From Chondrilla cf. caribensis (Eukaryota > Porifera > Demospongiae > Chondrillida > Chondrillidae): a stretch of DNA of 64,000 nt. The stretch covers positions 182,501-246,500 of the forward strand of contig OZ026552.1 of assembly GCA_964020155.1 (NCBI GenBank), in the 5' to 3' direction. Shown piece after piece: positions 1-10,024 of this stretch. The position numbers and the translations under genes are program-made. The notes under the pieces were generated by a model, which saw nothing but the letters and a program-made list of their open reading frames with translations, had not been told where the DNA came from and made no database searches. Position 1 is the first letter of the stretch; each line of letters begins with the position of its first letter.

Positions 1-161
1 TTCCACATAATATTAATGAGATACACACATGATAGTACACAATAGTACATGTAACAGTGGTACTCACTAGACTGGTACTACAGAGAGAGGGATGAATATT
101 AATGAGGTTTATGTTAACAATGACCATATTTGGAGTGTAGGGACTTTCCCTAAATAGATAA
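1..161 (+). promoter_or_regulatory. Promoter cassette of NHL gene 1
   Basis: This is the first of many near-identical cassettes placed before the NHL genes. It contains two copies of the AT-rich core TATTAATGAG (near 11 and 98), an exact CC(A/T)6GG box CCATATTTGG at 124-133, and a kappaB-type decamer GGGACTTTCC at 140-149. The ATG follows 12 bp later. An in-frame TAA sits directly before the ATG, which fixes the start of the following CDS. The transcription start is not known, so the decamer could lie in the 5' UTR. Confidence 0.6.
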
Positions 162-980
162 ATGGCTGAACAACATGGAGATTCAAAGAATAAGAAGAGA
201 GACTTCAAGGATATTGTAGCTATCAAACATGAAATAAGAGATCCTGATATTGAGAGGGATTATTTTTCTCTATCTCTCAGAAAGGATGGGTCTTTATTGG
301 CTGCAGATGAGGAGAATGGAGAAGTTTGTATTTTCAATAAAAATGGTAAATTAGTTCAATCTTTTGAGGCTTTTATCACTGAAGACACTGACATAGTTGA
401 ACTCAGTGATGGTAACATAGCAGTCAGTGAGTATGGAAACAGTTTAATCAAAGTCTACACACCTCATGGGGAACTTGTTAAAGAATTTGGAACGGATGAA
501 ATAGAAGGTCCCGCTGGACTGGCAGTTAACAACAAAGGACAGTTGTTTGTAGTTGACAGAGATATTTTTAAAGTGTTTGTATACAGTGAGGATGGAGAGT
601 TCCAGTACTCCTTTGGGTCTAGAGGATCTGATCTTGGAGAGTTTGAGTCTCCAACTTATATTTCTATCGGACAAGATGGTTTGGTGTATGTTAGTGACAG
701 TGAAAATGACTGTGTTTTGGTTTTCCAACAAGATGGTCAGTTCATTCAACAGTTTGGTGAAGATGTGCTCAGACAAACACTTGGTATAGCTACCACTGAG
801 GACGGCCATATTGTTGTAACATCAGCTTATGCTAACAAACTCTCCATCTTCGCACCGAGTGGAGAATGTGTACATGAAGTGAAAGATGTTGGACTGAGTT
901 TACCTTGTGGTGTAGTAGTTGATAAGAATGGATTTATTTTTGTAGCTGATCATACTAATCATAGAATAGTTATGTTTTGA
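162..980 (+). CDS. NHL-repeat six-bladed propeller protein, array gene 1
   Basis: Intact 272-aa single-exon gene, used here as the family reference. There is no signal peptide or membrane segment, so the product is probably cytosolic. Residues 1-30 form a conserved Lys-rich head. Six NHL blades follow at about 33-71, 76-112, 116-157, 163-203, 207-245 and 247-272; each has the pattern x-G-L-A-V, a turn, L-F-V-x-D, a loop, V-x-V-F, a DG turn and a final strand. The last blade lacks strand d, as expected when a propeller is closed by the other end of the chain. NHL propellers bind RNA or protein in TRIM-NHL proteins, but no RING or B-box is present, so no enzyme role can be assigned. It is closest to gene 5. 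Blade-4 loop: DSENDC; loop before blade 5: RQTL. Confidence 0.88.
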   Translation: MAEQHGDSKNKKRDFKDIVAIKHEIRDPDIERDYFSLSLRKDGSLLAADEENGEVCIFNKNGKLVQSFEAFITEDTDIVELSDGNIAVSEYGNSLIKVYTPHGELVKEFGTDEIEGPAGLAVNNKGQLFVVDRDIFKVFVYSEDGEFQYSFGSRGSDLGEFESPTYISIGQDGLVYVSDSENDCVLVFQQDGQFIQQFGEDVLRQTLGIATTEDGHIVVTSAYANKLSIFAPSGECVHEVKDVGLSLPCGVVVDKNGFIFVADHTNHRIVMF

Positions 981-983
981 ACC

Positions 984-1002
984 AACACTAAATACCGTGT
1001 TG
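984..1002 (+). other. Conserved 3'-flank hairpin
   Basis: Three bases after the stop codon, AACAC and GTGTT can pair around a short AT-rich loop. Most paralogues have the longer form AACACTAAATACAGTGTT (6-bp stem, 6-nt loop), for example at 3552-3569. It sits at the same place after nearly every NHL gene. No AATAAA signal was seen in the 120 bp that follow. Confidence 0.4.
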
Positions 1003-1129
1003 TGGACAAGAATGAATGTTGAGAAAACTGATACATGTTGTTATTCTGTGTGCACCAGCATACATTCCATGTCAAGTATGTACGCACAAATATATGAAAC
1101 ACGCAATACATGAATTTGTATAACAGTTT

Positions 1130-1995
1130 AACATACTAGTTTGTGCTATACAGTAGTACTATGTACATACAAGGGAACACACTAGTTTGTGCTATACAGT
1201 AGTACTATGTACATACAAGGGAACACACTAGTTTGTGCTATACAGTAGTACTATGTACATACAAGGGAACACACTAGTTTGTGCTATACAGTAGTACTAT
1301 GTACATACAAGGGAACACACTAGTTTGTGCTATACAGTAGTACTATGTACATACAAGGGAACACACTAGTTTGTGCTATACAGTAGTACTATGTACATAC
1401 AAGAGAACACACTAGTTTGTGCTATACAGTAGTACAACTATGTACATACAAGGGAACACACTAGTTTGTGCTATACAGTAGTACAACTATGTACATACAA
1501 GGGAACACACTAGTTTGTGCTATACAGTAGTACTATGTACATACAAGGGAACACACTAGTTTGTGCTATACAGTAGTACAACTATGTACATACAAGGGAA
1601 CACACTATAGTTTGTGCTATACAGTAGTACTATGTACATACAAGGGAACACACTAGTTTGTGCTATACAGTAGTACTATGTACATACAAGAGAACACACT
1701 AGTTTGTGCTATACAGTAATACTGTGTACATACAAGGGAACATACTAGTTTGTGCTATACAGTAGTACTATGTACATACAAGGGAACACACTAGTTTGTG
1801 CTATACAGTAGTACTATGTACATACAAGAGAACACACTAGTTTGTGCTATACAGTAGTACTATGTACATACAAGGGAACACACTAGTTTGTGCTATACAG
1901 TAGTACTATGTACATACAAGAGAACACACTAGTTTGTGCTATACAGTAGTACTATGTACATACAAGGGAACATACTAGTTTGTGCTATACAGAAG
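1130..1995 (+). repeat. 46-bp tandem repeat array, about 19 copies
   Basis: Head-to-tail 46-bp units begin TAGTTTGTGCTATACAGTAG. They differ mainly at GGG/GAG in the middle, CACAC/CATAC at the end, and an occasional ACA insertion. The same satellite follows almost every NHL gene. Units abut with no spacers. Confidence 0.95.
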
Positions 1996-2590
1996 TAATT
2001 GGTAACAGGCTAGAATTGGTATATATTGACTTGAGAGTCCTACGGCACAACAGGTCCTTAATATCAATACAAAGCTCCTATTCCACAGTGCATAGTGGTA
2101 CTGTGTCTTGCCACTCATTGCGTCATGTTACATAACTGTGGTGTGATTTAAGGTGAAAGCTGTACACCCAGGTGACACACCTTTTCAATGCCCTAGCGGG
2201 GTTCAAGGATCATGGATTGGAGGTTAAAGTTCATGGGTCTACATCCCATCCCCTAGGATGGGGGGGGGGGAAGGGGGTGTAGCCTACACCTAATTGTGCC
2301 AAGGAGAGACTCTCTAGATGGATTGCTCTCCTGGGGGTCCTATAAGGGACTATTTGGGCACCCCTGCACCTTTGGTAGGAATGTAGAATGCGGGTAGGCA
2401 TTAATATATTAATTTACTATTGTGGTTACATGTAGGAACACATATCATGCATCTATTGAGCATTACATACTAGAAGTCGAAATGAATAAAATTATTATAA
2501 TATGCCTTATCCCCAACCATTTAGTTTGAAATCAAGCTGAATCACACCTCCAAGTCTTCATATTCCTTACTGATCAGTCATGGTAGGTCA
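1996..2590. other. Unique intergenic sequence, no gene seen
   Basis: Non-repetitive DNA between the 46-bp array and the cassette of gene 2. It includes a poly-G run near 2259-2270. I found no recognisable coding, tRNA or transposon signature. Confidence 0.5.
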
Positions 2591-2732
2591 TATAGTCAAC
2601 ACACATGATAGTACACAATAGTACATGTAACAGTGGTATCCACTAAACTAGTACTACAGAGCGTGTGAATATTTATGAGGCTTATGCTAACAATGAACTG
2701 TGGGGAGTTTCCCCAATCTCTAGTGAAACAAA

Positions 2733-3548
2733 ATGGCTGCACAACATGGAGAGTCAAGGAAGATGAGGGACTTCAAGGATATTGGAGCTATTGAACGTGA
2801 AATTAGAGATACTAAGATTAAAAGGAGTTGTGTAGCTCTGTCTCTCAGAAAGGATGGGTCTTTACTGGCTACAGATGATGAGAATGGAGAAGTTTGTATT
2901 TTCAATAAAAATGGTAAATTAGTTCAATCTTTTAAGGCTTTGTCCAGTTCAGCCACTGACATAGCTGAACTCAGTGATGGTAACATAGCAGTCAGTTATT
3001 ATGATCACAAATCCATCAAAGTCTACACGCCTCATGGGGAACTTGTTAAAAAAATTGGATCAGATGTACTTGAATGTCCGGATGGCTTGGCAGTTAACAA
3101 CAAAGGACAGTTGTTTGTGGTTGACAGAGATATTCGTAAAGTGTTTGTGTACAGTGAGGATGGAGAGTTCCAGTACTCCTTTGGGTCTAGAGGATCTAAT
3201 CCTGGAGAGTTTGATAGTCCTACTTGTATTTGTATTGGTCAAGATGGTTTGGTGTATGTTGGTGACTTCAAAACTTTCTGCGTTTCAGTTTTCCAACAAG
3301 ATGGTCAGTTTGTTCAAAAATTTGGTGAAGATGTGCTTATAGCACCATACACTATAGCTTCCTTTGGGGATGGCCATATTGTTGTAGTATCACCTGCTAC
3401 TAATAGACTCTCCATCTTCACACCGAGTGGAGAATGTGTACACGAAGTGAAAGATGTTGGACTGAGTGACCCTTCTAGTGTAGTAGTTGATAAGAATGGT
3501 TTTATTTTTGTAGCTGATCATCATAATCATCGAATAGTTATGTTTTGA
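2733..3548 (+). CDS. NHL-repeat propeller protein, array gene 2
   Basis: Intact 271-aa paralogue with all six blades. The head is one residue shorter than in gene 1 (MAAQHGESRKMRDF). It pairs with gene 16: both carry ALSSSATDI between blades 1 and 2, the blade-2 loop YYDHKS, and IAPYTI before blade 5. The cassette upstream is shortened: the CArG box is lost, but GGGAGTTTCC (2703-2712) is kept. There is no in-frame stop just before the ATG, so the start is chosen by alignment with the family. Confidence 0.87.
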   Translation: MAAQHGESRKMRDFKDIGAIEREIRDTKIKRSCVALSLRKDGSLLATDDENGEVCIFNKNGKLVQSFKALSSSATDIAELSDGNIAVSYYDHKSIKVYTPHGELVKKIGSDVLECPDGLAVNNKGQLFVVDRDIRKVFVYSEDGEFQYSFGSRGSNPGEFDSPTCICIGQDGLVYVGDFKTFCVSVFQQDGQFVQKFGEDVLIAPYTIASFGDGHIVVVSPATNRLSIFTPSGECVHEVKDVGLSDPSSVVVDKNGFIFVADHHNHRIVMF

Positions 3549-3691
3549 ACCAACACTAAATACAGTGTTGTGGACAAGAATGAATGTTGAGAAAACTGAT
3601 ACAGTACATGTTGTTATTCTGTGTGCACCAGCATACATTCCATGTCAAGAGTGTATGCACAAATATATAAAACACACAATATATGAACTTG

Positions 3692-3820
3692 TATAACAGT
3701 TTGTGCTATACAGTAGTACTATGTTCATACAAGGGAACACGCTAGTTTGTGCTATACAGTAGTACTATGCACATACAAGGGAACACTAGTTTGTGCTATA
3801 CAGTAGACTATGTACATACT
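3692..3820 (+). repeat. 46-bp repeats after NHL gene 2 (about 3 copies)
   Basis: A short run of the same 46-bp satellite; the third copy is degenerate. It runs into a conserved spacer (about 3830-3925, GAAGACAGCAGGAACACACC onwards) that also occurs after genes 4, 5, 7, 8 and before gene 16. Confidence 0.85.
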
Positions 3821-3924
3821 AGTGAAGACAGCAGGAACACACCTGGTGATAATCCAGTAAGTTGTGGACAACCACCAGACCTAGTGCTTCCTTTATGTTG
3901 AAGAGGATCTGAGAAGAAACATGG

Positions 3925-4450
3925 GACCATAGTCACAGATATGTACATGTGCACACATGTACAGAAATGTAGGACCATAGTCACAGATATGTACATGTGC
4001 ACACATGTACAGAAATGTAGGACCACAGTCACAAATATGTACATGTGCACACATATGTACAGAAATGTAGGACCATAGTCACAAATATGTACATGTGCAC
4101 ACATATGTACAGAAATGTAGGACCACAGTCACAAATATGTACATGTGCACACATATGTACAGAAATGTAGGACCATAGTCACAAATATGTACATGTGCAC
4201 ACATATGTACAGAAATGTAGGACCATAGTCACAAATATGTACATGTGCACACATATGTACAGAAATGTAGGACCACAGTCACAAATATGTACATGTGCAC
4301 ACATATGTACAGAAATGTAGGACCACAGTCACAAATATGTACATGTGCACACATGTACAGAAATGTAGGACCATAGTCACAAATATGTACAGAAATGTAG
4401 GACCACAGTCACAAATATGTACATGTGCACACATGTACAGAAACATGGGA
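3925..4450 (+). repeat. 48/50-bp tandem repeat, about 10 copies
   Basis: A second, distinct satellite with unit start AGGACCATAGTCACAAATAT. Length alternates between 48 and 50 bp because of ACATGTAC versus ACATATGTAC. Shorter runs occur near 8215, 15725 and 32640. Short ORFs across it are artefacts of its periodicity. Confidence 0.9.
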
Positions 4451-4804
4451 CTATTGTCACAAATATGGTACATATCAAACCTATTGACACATACAATATG
4501 TGTGTACAGTACATGAACACACAAATGTGTGATCATATATGTATAACTACATGTGATTCCTTATTCCCCTCACGAAGTACTATACATTCCACCATAATCT
4601 AAGGTCTATGATTCCACTTAATTACCGAGCGTTTAGCGAGGTTAATTGATCGTGACCTTTCGTTAGTGGAGTATGAAGTTGCAGCCCACGTATCTAATTG
4701 GTCTAAAATGTGACAATGAAATTTTTATGTCCACTTTTGGACCAATATCCGAAATTTGGGTCATAAAGATCAAAGGCATCGGGCAAGAGGTTGTTGATCA
4801 AAAT

Positions 4805-5222
4805 TTACAGGCACAAGCGGGCAAGCACTGAGCAAGAATCGTAGCAGCTTAAGGCACCAATTGACCCGAGTGAAGTGTAAGCACAAGAATGCTGAAAAAG
4901 GAATTGTCTATCAGGTACCCTGCAAGGACTGCAAGCTGTCCTATATTGGAAAAACTGCATGGTAGACCACTCAGTGTGAGGATGAAGGAGCACCAGAGAG
5001 CAGTGAGGAATGGAGACATGAAGAATGCCATTGCCGTGCACAGTGAGAAGGAGAACCATAGAATTGATTGGGACAATATGCCAGGATCTTAGACAAAGAA
5101 CAGAATTGGATGAGAAGAAAATTGAAGGAGAGTCTGTATATCAGAAAGCATCACGACTTCAACCTTGACCAGGGGTTTTCCCTGAGTCGTGATCTAATTG
5201 AACATCCATCACCTAGCAACTG
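4805..5222 (+). pseudogene. Penelope-like element remnant: GIY-YIG endonuclease end
   Basis: Conceptual translation in shifting frames gives the C-terminal endonuclease of a Penelope-like retroelement. About 4875-4960 reads GIVYQVPCKDCKLSYIGKT. A frameshift follows, then 4960-5090 has RMKEHQRAVRNGD and NAIAVHSE and ends IDWDN. A third frame (about 5089-5221) reads WMRRKLKESLYIRKH and FNLDQGFSLS before a stop. This order and spacing fit the family. The reverse transcriptase part is absent and the frames are broken, so it is a dead fragment. Confidence 0.75.
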
Positions 5223-5329
5223 AGTAGATCATTTCCAGTCATTTTTCTTAGTTATATTTTTTCATTTTTCATTTCAGCTTGATTGTACCTGAAGAAGCCC
5301 AAGTGGACGAAACGTTGTACATTGAAGAT

Positions 5330-5580
5330 TTATTGATGTCAAACTCATTTGTACGGAGTTTGGCGGGATCCTCTTGAAAATGGCAGTCTTGTGTGATGAT
5401 TGAGTTGAGGAGTAGTGTGGAGGTCTCTTTGAAAATTTCATACTCAGCATCTACCCAGATGGTGGAATTAGCAACCCCCATTCCCCCCATTTTTATGGGG
5501 AGGGAGAGGAGGTTGCGTTCCAGCTGTGAACATGGAGGTCGCCCTGTGATAGCAGGTAATAGTTTTTGATGTAATGTGTG
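5330..5580 (-). pseudogene. Non-LTR-type reverse transcriptase fragment
   Basis: On the minus strand the frame reads LLPAITGRPPCSQLERNLL, then LPIKMGGMGVANS and ITQDCHFQEDP. This resembles the segment after the RT palm in a retroelement family common in marine invertebrates, which carries an LPA-TGR...LERDLLALP...GGLG pattern. The fragment starts inside the 46-bp repeat edge and ends next to the Penelope remnant. A later part of the same family lies at 21590-22552. Confidence 0.6.
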
Positions 5581-5892
5581 TTCCCTTGTATACACACAGT
5601 ACTACTGTATAGCACAAACTAGTGTGTTCCCTTGTATGTACATAGTACTACTGTATAACACAAACTAGTATGTTCCCGTACATAGTACTACTGTATAGCA
5701 CAAACTAGTATGTTCCCTTGTATGTACATAGTACTACTGTATAGCACAAACTAGTGTGTTCCCTTGTATGTACATAGTACTACTGTATAACACAAACTAG
5801 TATGTTCCCCTGTATGTACATAGTACTACTGTATAACACAAACTAGTGTGTTCCCTTGTATGTACATAGTACTACTGTATAGCACAAACTGT
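5581..5892 (-). repeat. 46-bp repeats, inverted (about 7 copies)
   Basis: The satellite is in reverse orientation here, as expected because it follows the 3' end of NHL gene 3 on the minus strand. Several units are shortened. Confidence 0.9.
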
Positions 5893-6035
5893 TATACAAG
5901 TTCATATATTATGTGTTTTTATATATTTGTGCGTACATATTTGACATGGAATGTATGCTGGTGCATACAGAATAACAACATGTATCAGTTTTCTCAACAT
6001 TCATTCTTGTCCACAACACTGTATTTAGTGTTGGT

Positions 6036-6854
6036 TCAAAACATAACTATTTTTTGATGCCTACAAACGGCTACAAATATGAAACCATTCTTATCAACTA
6101 CTACACCAAAAGTACAAATCAGTCCAACATCTTTCACTTCGTGTACACATTCTCCACTCGGTGTGAAGATGGAGAGTTTGTCAATATCGAAGGATGCTAC
6201 AACAATATGGCCGTCTCCAGTGGTAGCTATACCTTGTGGTCCAATAAGCACGTCTTCACCAAACTGTTGAATGAACTGACCATCTTGTTGGAAAGCTAAA
6301 ACAGAGTTCTTTGCAAAGTCACTAACATACACCAAACTATCTTGTCTGATAGAAATATAAGATGGAGACTTAAACTCTCCAAGATCAGATCCTCTAGACC
6401 AAAAGGAGTACTGGAACTCTCCATCCTCACTGTACACAAACACATCACAAATATCTTTGTCAACTACAAACAACTGTCCTTTGTTGTTAACTGCCAGTCC
6501 AGTGGGACCTTCTAGTTCATCTGATCCAAATTCTTTAACAAATTCCCCATGAGGTGTGTAGACTTTGATCAATCCGTCTCCATGATAACTGACTGCTATG
6601 TTACCATCACTGAGTTCAACTATGTCAGTGTCTGCATTTAAAGAAATCTTGAAAGATTGAACTAATTTACCATTTCTATTGAAAATACAAACTTCTTCAT
6701 TAAGGATATCTGTAGCCAGTAGAGACCCATCTCTTCTCAGAGACAGAGCCACATAAGTTCTCTTAATATCAGGATCTCTTATTTCATGTTTGATAGCTCC
6801 AATATCCTTGAAGTCTCTCTTCTGATTCTTTGAATCTCCATGTTGTTCAGCCAT
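6036..6854 (-). CDS. NHL-repeat propeller protein, array gene 3 (minus strand)
   Basis: Intact 272-aa paralogue, transcribed away from gene 4 and head to head with it. The conserved 3' flank and 46-bp repeats lie at lower coordinates, so the whole unit is inverted. Its last blade is the most divergent of the array: AVCRHQKI where others have ADxxNHRI, and ICTF before it. The blade-4 loop is SDFAKNS, shared in part with genes 8 and 11. It has IRQDS where the family has IGQDG. The kappaB-like site reads GGGAGTTCCC on the minus strand (6874-6883). Confidence 0.86.
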   Translation of the reverse strand: MAEQHGDSKNQKRDFKDIGAIKHEIRDPDIKRTYVALSLRRDGSLLATDILNEEVCIFNRNGKLVQSFKISLNADTDIVELSDGNIAVSYHGDGLIKVYTPHGEFVKEFGSDELEGPTGLAVNNKGQLFVVDKDICDVFVYSEDGEFQYSFWSRGSDLGEFKSPSYISIRQDSLVYVSDFAKNSVLAFQQDGQFIQQFGEDVLIGPQGIATTGDGHIVVASFDIDKLSIFTPSGECVHEVKDVGLICTFGVVVDKNGFIFVAVCRHQKIVMF

Positions 6855-7023
6855 TTTGTTTCACTACGGTTTGGGGAACTCCCTACACCTCAAATATGGT
6901 ACCAGTCTAGTGGATACCAGTTACATGTACTATTGTGTACTACAGAGAGAGAGATGAATATTAATGAGGTGTATGTTAACAATGACCACATTTGGAGTGT
7001 AGGGACTTTCCCCAAATAGGTAA
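6855..7023. promoter_or_regulatory. Shared divergent promoter of NHL genes 3 and 4
   Basis: Only 169 bp separate the two start codons. The inverted cassette of gene 3 (6855-6940) is joined to a cassette for gene 4 (about 6941-7023). Compared with other copies, the segment between the CArG-like box and GGTATCCACTAG has been deleted on the gene 3 side. Both sides keep a kappaB-like decamer: 6874-6883 for gene 3 and GGGACTTTCC at 7002-7011 for gene 4. Confidence 0.6.
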
Positions 7024-7842
7024 ATGGCTGAACAACATGGAGATTCAAAGAATAAGAAGAGAGACTTCAAGGGTATTGGAGTTATCAAACATGAAATAAG
7101 AGATCCTGATATAAAGAGAAGTTATGTGGCTCTGTCTCTCAGAAAGGATGGGTCTTTACTGGCTACAGATGTTGAGAATGAAGAAGTTTGTATTTTCAAT
7201 AAAAATGGTAAATTAGTTCAATCTTTCAAGGTTTCTTCATGTGAAGATACTGACATAGTTGAACTCAGTGATGGTAACATAGCAGTCTGTGATTATGGAA
7301 AACATTTAATCAAAATTTACACACCTCATGGGGAACTTGTTAAGGAATTTGGATCAGATGAACTAGAATGTCCTGTTGGACTGGCAGTTAACAACAAAGG
7401 ACAGTTATTTGTAGTTGGTCAAGATAAGTGTAAAGTGTTTGTGTACAGTGAGGATGGAGAGTTCCAGTACTCCTTTGGGTCTAGAGGATCTGATCTTGGA
7501 GAGTTTGATAGTCCTACTTGTATATGTATTGGTCCAGATGGTTTGGTGTATGTTGGTGACTATATAATTGAGTGTATTTTAGTTTTCCAACAAGACGGTC
7601 AGTTCATTAAACAGTTTGGTAAAGATGTGTTAGAGAAACCATATGGTATAGCTACCACTGAAAACGGCCATATTGTTGTAGCATCTGCTGAATCTGACAA
7701 ACTCTCCATCTTCACACCGAGTGGAGAATGTGTACATGAAGTAAAAGATGTTGGACTGCGTTTCCCTTGTGGTGTAGTAGTTGATAAGAATGGATTTATT
7801 TTTGTATCCGATTATTGTAATCATCGAATAGTTATGTTTTGA
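7024..7842 (+). CDS. NHL-repeat propeller protein, array gene 4
   Basis: Intact 272-aa paralogue. Its first half (KVSSCEDTDI, CDYGKHL, DQDKC-type loop) belongs with genes 12, 13 and 17. Its blade 4 (DYIIECI and FIKQFGKDVL) is like gene 7, including a shared CAAGACGG variant in the DNA. It therefore looks like a mosaic. The blade-3 Asp is replaced by Gly (VVGQDKC). The upstream box is CCACATTTGG, one change from CArG. Confidence 0.88.
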   Translation: MAEQHGDSKNKKRDFKGIGVIKHEIRDPDIKRSYVALSLRKDGSLLATDVENEEVCIFNKNGKLVQSFKVSSCEDTDIVELSDGNIAVCDYGKHLIKIYTPHGELVKEFGSDELECPVGLAVNNKGQLFVVGQDKCKVFVYSEDGEFQYSFGSRGSDLGEFDSPTCICIGPDGLVYVGDYIIECILVFQQDGQFIKQFGKDVLEKPYGIATTENGHIVVASAESDKLSIFTPSGECVHEVKDVGLRFPCGVVVDKNGFIFVSDYCNHRIVMF

Positions 7843-7985
7843 TTCAACACTAAATACAGTGTTGTGGACAAGAATGAATGTTGAGAAAACTGATACATGT
7901 TGTTATTCTGTGTGCACCAGCATACATTCCATGTCAAGTATGTACGCACAAATATATGAAACACACAATATATGAACTTGTATAA

Positions 7986-8115
7986 CAGTTTGTGCTATAC
8001 AGTAGTACTATGTACATACAAGGGAACACACACTAGTTTGTGCTATACAGTAGTACTATGTACATACAATGGAACACACTAGTTTGTGCTATACAGTAGT
8101 ACTATGTACATACTT
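7986..8115 (+). repeat. 46-bp repeats after NHL gene 4 (about 3 copies)
   Basis: Three units of the array satellite. They are followed by the GAAGACAGCAGG-type spacer and one 48/50-bp unit (8130-8290). Confidence 0.85.
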
Positions 8116-8525
8116 ATGAACTCAACAGGAACACACCTGGTGATAATCCAGTAAGTTGTGGACAACCACCAGACCTAGTGCTTCCTTTATGTTGAAGAGG
8201 ATCTGAGAAGAAACATGGGACCATAGTCACAAATATGTACATGTGCACACATATGTACAGAAACATGGGACCATTGTCAATGTACAGTACATGAACACAC
8301 AAACCTGTGACCATGTACACATAACTACAAATCTGATACCTTATTCCCCTCATGAAGCACTGCACATTCCACATAATATTAATGAGATACACACATGATA
8401 GTACACAATAGTACATGTAACAGTGTATCCACTAGACTGATACTAGAGAGAGGGGATGAATATTAATGAAGTGTATGTTAACAATGACCATATTTGGAGT
8501 TTGGGGAGTTTCCCTAACTAGATAC

Positions 8526-9317
8526 ATGGCTGAACAACACTTCAAGGATATTGGAGCTATCAAGCATGAAATAAGAGATCCTGAGACTGAGAGGAATTAT
8601 TTTTCTCTATCTCTCAGAAAGGATGGGTCTTTATTGGTTGCAGATGATGAGAATGGAGAAGTTTGTATTTTCAATAAAAATGGTACGTTAGTTCAATCTT
8701 TTGAGGCTTTTGTCACTGAAGACACTGACATACTTGAACTCAGTGATGGTAACATAGCAGTCAGTGATTATGGAAACAGTTTAATGAAAGTCTACACACC
8801 TCGTGGGGAACTTGTTAAAGAATTTGGAACGGATGAAATAGAAGGTCCCGCTGGACTTGCAGTTAATAACAAAGGACAGTTGTTTGTAGTTGACAGAGAT
8901 ATTTATAAAGTGTTTGTATACAGTGAGGATGGAGAGTTCCAGTACTCCTTTGGGTCTAGAGGATCTGATCTTGGAGAGTTTGAGTCTCCATCTTATATTT
9001 CTATCGGACAAGATGGTTTGGTGTATGTTAGTGACAGTGAAAATGACTGTGTTTTGGTTTTCCAACAAGATGGTCAGTTCATTCAACAGTTTGGTGAAGA
9101 TGTGCTCAAAGGACCACAAGGTATAGCTACCACTGAGGACGGCCATATTGTTGTAACATCAGCTTATACTAACAAACTCTCCATCTTCACACCGAGTGGA
9201 GAATGTGTACACGAAGTGAAAGATGTTGGACTGAGTTGCCCTTGTGGTGTAGTAGTTGATAAGAATGGTTTTATTTTTGTAGGTGATCATCATAATCATA
9301 GAATAGTTGTGTTTTGA
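8526..9317 (+). CDS. NHL-repeat propeller protein, array gene 5 (short head)
   Basis: 263 aa from the conserved start MAEQHFKDIG. Compared with gene 1 it lacks nine codons of the Lys-rich head (GDSKNKKRD), an in-frame 27-bp deletion; the six blades are intact. An open frame runs 20 codons upstream to an ATG at 8466, but that stretch is the promoter cassette, so the family start is preferred. It is otherwise nearly identical to gene 1. CArG box at 8488-8497; GGGAGTTTCC at 8504-8513. Confidence 0.85.
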   Translation: MAEQHFKDIGAIKHEIRDPETERNYFSLSLRKDGSLLVADDENGEVCIFNKNGTLVQSFEAFVTEDTDILELSDGNIAVSDYGNSLMKVYTPRGELVKEFGTDEIEGPAGLAVNNKGQLFVVDRDIYKVFVYSEDGEFQYSFGSRGSDLGEFESPSYISIGQDGLVYVSDSENDCVLVFQQDGQFIQQFGEDVLKGPQGIATTEDGHIVVTSAYTNKLSIFTPSGECVHEVKDVGLSCPCGVVVDKNGFIFVGDHHNHRIVVF

Positions 9318-9323
9318 ACCAAC

Positions 9324-9415
9324 ATGCTAGTTTGTGCCATACAGTAGTACTATATACGTACAATTAAGGGAACACACTAGTTTGTGCTATACAGTAGTAC
9401 TATGTACATTCTAGT
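9324..9415 (+). repeat. 46-bp repeats after NHL gene 5 (2 copies)
   Basis: The repeat starts eight bases after the stop codon, so the usual 3' flank with its hairpin is deleted. The same truncation follows gene 16 at 34028. Confidence 0.8.
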
Positions 9416-9699
9416 AAAGACAGCAGCAACTCACCTGGAGATAATCCGGTAACTTGTGGACAATCGCAAGACCTAGTTCTTCCTTTGTGTTGAAGAGAAT
9501 CTGAGAAGAAACATGGGACCATAGTCACAAATATGTACATGTACGCACACATGTACGAAAACCTAGCACCAATATTATAGTCACAACGATGTATCAGACC
9601 TACAACTATGTACAAGTACATATCAGACCTATTGACACCAACATGTATACATGTATACACACAAACCTGTGACCATGTACACATAACTACACATCTGAT

Positions 9700-9838
9700 A
9701 CCTTATTCCCCTCATGAGGCCCTGTACATTCCACATAATATTAATGAGATACACACATGATAGTACACAATAGTACATGTAACAGTGGTATCCACTAGAC
9801 TGGTAGTACAGAGAGGGATGAATATTAATGAGGTTTAT
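9700..9838 (+). other. Orphan NHL promoter cassette
   Basis: This stretch matches the upstream cassette of the NHL genes from CCTTATTCCCCTCATGAGG to GATGAATATTAATGAGGTTTATG, then stops. No CDS follows. The CArG and kappaB-like boxes are missing because the break falls before them. Confidence 0.7.
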
Positions 9839-9861
9839 GATACTACTGATTGGTACACTTG

Positions 9862-10024
9862 TATGGTACTTTTCATAAAAAACTGAACGACATTGGCCGG
9901 TCGTCGGCTAACTGTCTCAATAATGATTACGTAATGATTACAATTTACTTGACTGGCTGACCAACTGTTAACCGTCGGATGGTCGACTCTCCTATGTCCT
10001 TCAGTTTTTATGAAAAGTACCATA
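9862..10024. mobile_element. Small inverted-repeat element (MITE)
   Basis: Terminal inverted repeats of about 30 bp start TATGGTACTTTTCATAAAAA. The right copy ends AAAAGTACCATA and differs by one A and one C/G change. TA at both ends could be the target duplication, as for Tc1/mariner or pogo-type elements. The 100-bp interior has no coding potential. Confidence 0.7.

Noticed and set aside
444..809. Antisense ORFs inside the NHL genes (also near 8781, 16736, 18701 and others)
   Set aside because: They mirror the conserved sense codons, recur in every copy and show no domain of their own.
1130..1995. 46-bp repeats as a CRISPR array
   Set aside because: The units are contiguous with no unique spacers, and the genome is eukaryotic with no cas genes.
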